Source of the DNA: Candidatus Falkowbacteria bacterium CG10_big_fil_rev_8_21_14_0_10_43_11
GTDB lineage: Bacteria; Patescibacteriota; Patescibacteriia; Patescibacteriales; XYC2-FULL-47-12
Assembly (NCBI GenBank): GCA_002778635.1
Contig: PFAS01000008.1
Location: 1-14,811, forward strand
DNA length: 14,811 nucleotides
Direction of reading: 5' to 3'
Position 1 is the first letter of the stretch; each line of letters starts with the position of its first letter. The position numbers and the translations under genes were made by a program. The notes under the pieces are model-generated. The model did no database searches. It saw only the letters and a list, made by a program, of their open reading frames with translations, and was not told the origin of the DNA. Below, piece by piece: positions 12,119-14,811 of the stretch.

Positions 12119-14638
12119 CTATCTTGAGTATAATTTCTCCGTCTCTTCGTCTTCACTTTCTTGATTTTTTTGTTTTAATGTTTTGATTCTTTCATGTTTT
12201 AATGGTTCTTCCTCCTCCGCCACCGGCGGCAATTCTTCTTCCGCATCTATTTCCAAATTTTCATCTATAATATTCCCCTCTTCGTCTTCATTTTCGCTTT
12301 CTTCAAATTCCTCGCTATCCTCCTCTATTTCTTTCTGCGTCTCTTCCTTGTCCTCCGAAGCTTCAGCGTAGGAGGATTCTCCCAAAACCTCTTCTACATT
12401 AAATCGTGATTCGGCGCGGTTATGCAAGGGCGCGCCCGCAGTCCCTATCTCGGCTACTTTAGCATATTGTTCCTTGCTAATCAAGATCTCCCGCGCCTTG
12501 GCTCCGTTGCCCGGACCGACTATGCCTCCCTCTTCCAATAAGTCAATTAAGCGCGCGGCGCGGGCGTAGCCGACGCGTAAACGGCGCTGCAAAAACGAAG
12601 TGGAGGCCTTGCCGGAATTAATCACGATTTCTTTGGCTTCTTCGTACAAATCATCGCCGTCTCCGTCGTTAAAGCCGGTTCCGGCAATCCCGCCCACTTT
12701 CTGCCGGCCGGTTATTTGTTCGTTATATTCCACCTCTCCGGCTTGGTCTTTGATGTAATTAATTATCCGCTTGATTTCATGGTCGTCAACATAGGCGCCT
12801 TGGATTCTTTTTGGCTTGGAAAGTTCTGCCGTCACAAACAGCATGTCGCCGCGGCCGAGCAGTTTTTCCGCGCCCTGCGAATCCAGTATCGTGCGCGAAT
12901 CAATGGAGCTTGACACCGCAAACGCGATGCGCGCCGGAATGTTAGCTTTGATTAAACCGGTAATAACGTCAACTGACGGCCGCTGCGTCGCAAGTATCAA
13001 ATGAATGCCGACCGCGCGCGCCATCTGCGACAGGCGGATTATCGCTCCTTCCACGTCGCGCGCCGCGGTAACCATTAAATCAGCCAATTCGTCAATAATA
13101 AATATTATCGCCGGCATCCGTTCTTTCGCCGTCGCGTTATAACTGTCAATATTGCGCTTGCCCGCGGCGGCTAAAACGTCAAAACGCCGGTCCATTTCGT
13201 TTAAGCACCATTTCAGCGCGTTAATCGTTTTTGGCACGTCGGTAATAACCGGTGTCAATAAATACGGGATGCCGTTATAAACCGGAAATTCCACGCGTTT
13301 GGGGTCAACTAAAATAAACTTTAGATCATCCGGATTGTTTTGATAAAGCAAACTAACAATAATTGAATTCAAACAAACGGACTTTCCCGAACCGGTCGCG
13401 CCGGCAACGAGCAGGTGCGGCATCTTGGCCAAATTCGCGAGCCACGCTTGCCCGGCCACGTCTTTTCCTAAAGAAATCATGGTATTATATTTGCGCTCGC
13501 GGAATTCGCGCGTATCCAAAATTTCCCGTAAACCCACGCGGGCGATAACGCGGTTGGGCACCTCTACGCCGACTAATGATTTTCCCGGAATCGGCGCTTC
13601 AATGCGAATCGGATGCGTCGCGAGCGCCAGCGCCAAATCATTGCTCAAGGTAGTGATGCGCGTTAATTTTATGCCTTCGGCCGGCTTAAAAGTATACTGC
13701 GTAACCGTCGGCCCGACGCTGATTTCTCCCATTTCCACCGGAATGCCAAAATTTTCCAAGGTGCGTTTGATAACTTCGTTGGATATTTTTATGTCCGCGC
13801 CGGAAGGCCGGCCTACTTTATCGCTTAACAAATCAAGCGGCAAATTTATTCTGATGTTACTGCGGCTTAACCGCGTCGGCCGTTCTTCTTCGCGCGCGAG
13901 TTCCAGTTGTCTGAGAGTACCGTTTGCCTCCGCTACTTTATGCGAATTGAAATCCGCCCCCTCTTTGTTTTCGGAAAACTCCATTTCTTCTTCCGCAATC
14001 AATTCCTCCATTCCCTCGTCTTCCTCGCCTTCCTCGCCAGCGCTTTGCCGGCCGCGCATTTTATTAAACAACCAATAAAAAGGGGCGAATAAGCGCCCAA
14101 AAAATCCGCTCTCGCCGAAGATGCCGGAAATGGAAGTGTCAAAAATTAAAACGAGCGAAATAGCCAATAAACAAAATAATACCAGCAACGACGCCCAAAA
14201 ACCTATCACGCTCACAAAAATTTTGGCTAAAAACAAACCAACATAGCCGCCCCCTTTGCCCGCCGTTACGGCCGCTTCCGGGTTAGCTTGAAAAAAAATG
14301 TGCAGAAGCGACTGAAAACTTAGCAGGAAAAAAAACAGGCCTACATAAATATAGCCGTGTACCCATTCTTTGGCTTCGTTGTATAATAAAAAGGCAAAGC
14401 CCAAAATTAACGCCGGAAAAATAATCCGGCCCCAGCCGAACAACGCTATCAGCCCGGAATTAACGTATTCTCCTAAAAATCCGGCTAAACTGAACAAACT
14501 TAACAAGCTCACGCCGCCCAAAGCGACTAGAAAAATAATAAAAATGCTTTTTTTCACCTCCGGACTTAAATTAAAAGCCGAAGCCGCGTTCAAGCGGTCA
14601 TAATGGCGCGTATATTTTCGTTTTTTTCTGTTAAACAT
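12119..14638 (-). CDS. ftsK: DNA translocase FtsK/SpoIIIE
   Basis: Septum-located DNA pump that moves the chromosome terminus through the closing division site. 839 aa. Basic N-terminus, then about four TM segments (31-55, 62-87, 97-117, 132-167), an acidic linker (200-260), and the motor: Walker A VAGATGSGKSVCLNS (GATGSGKS 413-420), LVDPKRVEF (443-451), Walker B IIFIIDELADLM (511-522), and LILATQRPSVDVITGLIKANIP. The DNA-reading gamma winged helix is at about 665-720 (VINSGKASTSFLQRRLRVGYARAARLIDLLE in part). FtsK normally ends soon after gamma. Here about 115 extra residues follow, mostly Glu/Asp, including SSYAEASEDK (755-764) encoded by the palindrome at 12351-12376. The ATG at 14638 has no SD. 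The short linker is typical of SpoIIIE-like proteins. Confidence 0.96.
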   Translation of the reverse strand: MFNRKKRKYTRHYDRLNAASAFNLSPEVKKSIFIIFLVALGGVSLLSLFSLAGFLGEYVNSGLIALFGWGRIIFPALILGFAFLLYNEAKEWVHGYIYVGLFFFLLSFQSLLHIFFQANPEAAVTAGKGGGYVGLFLAKIFVSVIGFWASLLVLFCLLAISLVLIFDTSISGIFGESGFFGRLFAPFYWLFNKMRGRQSAGEEGEEDEGMEELIAEEEMEFSENKEGADFNSHKVAEANGTLRQLELAREEERPTRLSRSNIRINLPLDLLSDKVGRPSGADIKISNEVIKRTLENFGIPVEMGEISVGPTVTQYTFKPAEGIKLTRITTLSNDLALALATHPIRIEAPIPGKSLVGVEVPNRVIARVGLREILDTREFRERKYNTMISLGKDVAGQAWLANLAKMPHLLVAGATGSGKSVCLNSIIVSLLYQNNPDDLKFILVDPKRVEFPVYNGIPYLLTPVITDVPKTINALKWCLNEMDRRFDVLAAAGKRNIDSYNATAKERMPAIIFIIDELADLMVTAARDVEGAIIRLSQMARAVGIHLILATQRPSVDVITGLIKANIPARIAFAVSSSIDSRTILDSQGAEKLLGRGDMLFVTAELSKPKRIQGAYVDDHEIKRIINYIKDQAGEVEYNEQITGRQKVGGIAGTGFNDGDGDDLYEEAKEIVINSGKASTSFLQRRLRVGYARAARLIDLLEEGGIVGPGNGAKAREILISKEQYAKVAEIGTAGAPLHNRAESRFNVEEVLGESSYAEASEDKEETQKEIEEDSEEFEESENEDEEGNIIDENLEIDAEEELPPVAEEEEPLKHERIKTLKQKNQESEDEETEKLYSR
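12351..12376 (-). repeat. 26-bp palindromic element inserted in frame in ftsK (copy 2)
   Basis: Plus-strand arms TCCTCC (12351-12356) and GGAGGA (12371-12376) flank a 14-nt core GAAGCTTCAGCGTA. On the coding strand it reads S-S-Y-A-E-A-S-E-D, followed by AAG (K). Compared with copy 1 in trpS: 17 of 26 positions identical, same CTTG flank, same reading frame, same 6+14+6 lengths. Arm positions 1/26 and 4/23 differ in both members of the pair, keeping the stem. Confidence 0.7.
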
Positions 14639-14811
14639 TATACGAAAAAATAACCACTAAAGCGTGATTTATCTACATCCTAACTATATCAAATTTTAGG
14701 GAAAAATAAAAGCCGCGAATTAGATCACGAAAAATCTGACCCAAGATCATTTCGTTAGCTCATTTAAAATCTAACCATAGTGTGGAATAATTGCCTGTCT
14801 AAGCAACTAAC
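14639..14811. other. Gene-free right end of the window
   Basis: Upstream region of ftsK. Apart from the candidate -10 I see no gene or strong hairpin. The last 13 bases (14799-14811) are the inverted copy of GTTAGTTGCTTAG at 6640-6652 after ymdB, which suggests another word-type intergenic repeat continuing beyond the edge. Confidence 0.5.
14683..14688 (-). promoter_or_regulatory. Candidate -10 element for ftsK
   Basis: Minus-strand TATAGT (5 of 6), about 45 nt upstream of the ATG. The -35 at 17-18 nt is poor (TTTATT or TTTTAT), so this is only a candidate. Confidence 0.3.

Noticed and set aside
13425..14078. 217-codon plus-strand frame inside ftsK
   Set aside because: It is antisense to the ftsK motor region and the acidic linker, with no recognisable domain.

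Overview
This window looks like a chromosomal core region from a small-genome bacterium, most likely a member of the Candidate Phyla Radiation (Patescibacteria, Parcubacteria-like). That placement is an inference. It rests on the gene mix, on the near absence of Shine-Dalgarno sequences, on small coiled-coil hypothetical proteins of a kind common in that group, and on AT-rich intergenic gaps built from repeated short words. The standard genetic code fits every gene (stops TAA/TAG, no in-frame TGA). I see no rRNA, CRISPR array, phage gene or transposase.

Layout. 1-164 (-): a start-less, N-box-less remnant of a histidine kinase ATPase domain, bordered by a GAGA-loop hairpin. 239-381: four consecutive hairpins plus a short tandem repeat. 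407-1893 (-): two coiled-coil hypothetical genes. 1963-2973 (-): trpS. 2974-3458: a divergent intergenic region holding a strong promoter for rny. 3474-5000 (+): rny (RNase Y). 5174-5542 (-): an orphan gene with its own SD and terminator, wedged between rny and its usual neighbour ymdB. 5844-6644 (+): ymdB. 6736-7014 (+): HU. 7055-7496 (-): tRNA-Lys(CTT), tRNA-Arg(TCG) and tRNA-Met(CAT). 7563-8036 (-): an NYN/YacP-like nuclease. 8224-10785 (-): gyrA. 10893-11324 (-): a single-pass membrane protein. 11373-12020 (-): an MBL-fold hydrolase. 12119-14638 (-): ftsK.

Functional themes are RNA turnover (rny, ymdB, the NYN protein), translation (trpS, three tRNAs) and chromosome topology and segregation (gyrA, HU, ftsK). 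Several genes have their own recognisable promoter or intrinsic terminator, so this is mostly a row of short transcription units rather than one long operon.

The most unusual feature is a population of short palindromic elements. Two 26-bp palindromes of identical 6+14+6 architecture lie inside the coding regions of trpS and ftsK, in the same orientation and reading frame, with paired changes in their arms. A second 16-nt hairpin occurs twice between genes, flanked by direct repeats. Several gene-to-gene gaps carry a long imperfect inverted repeat that differs from gap to gap. Together these suggest palindromic elements that spread through genes and gaps, somewhat like Rickettsia palindromic elements.
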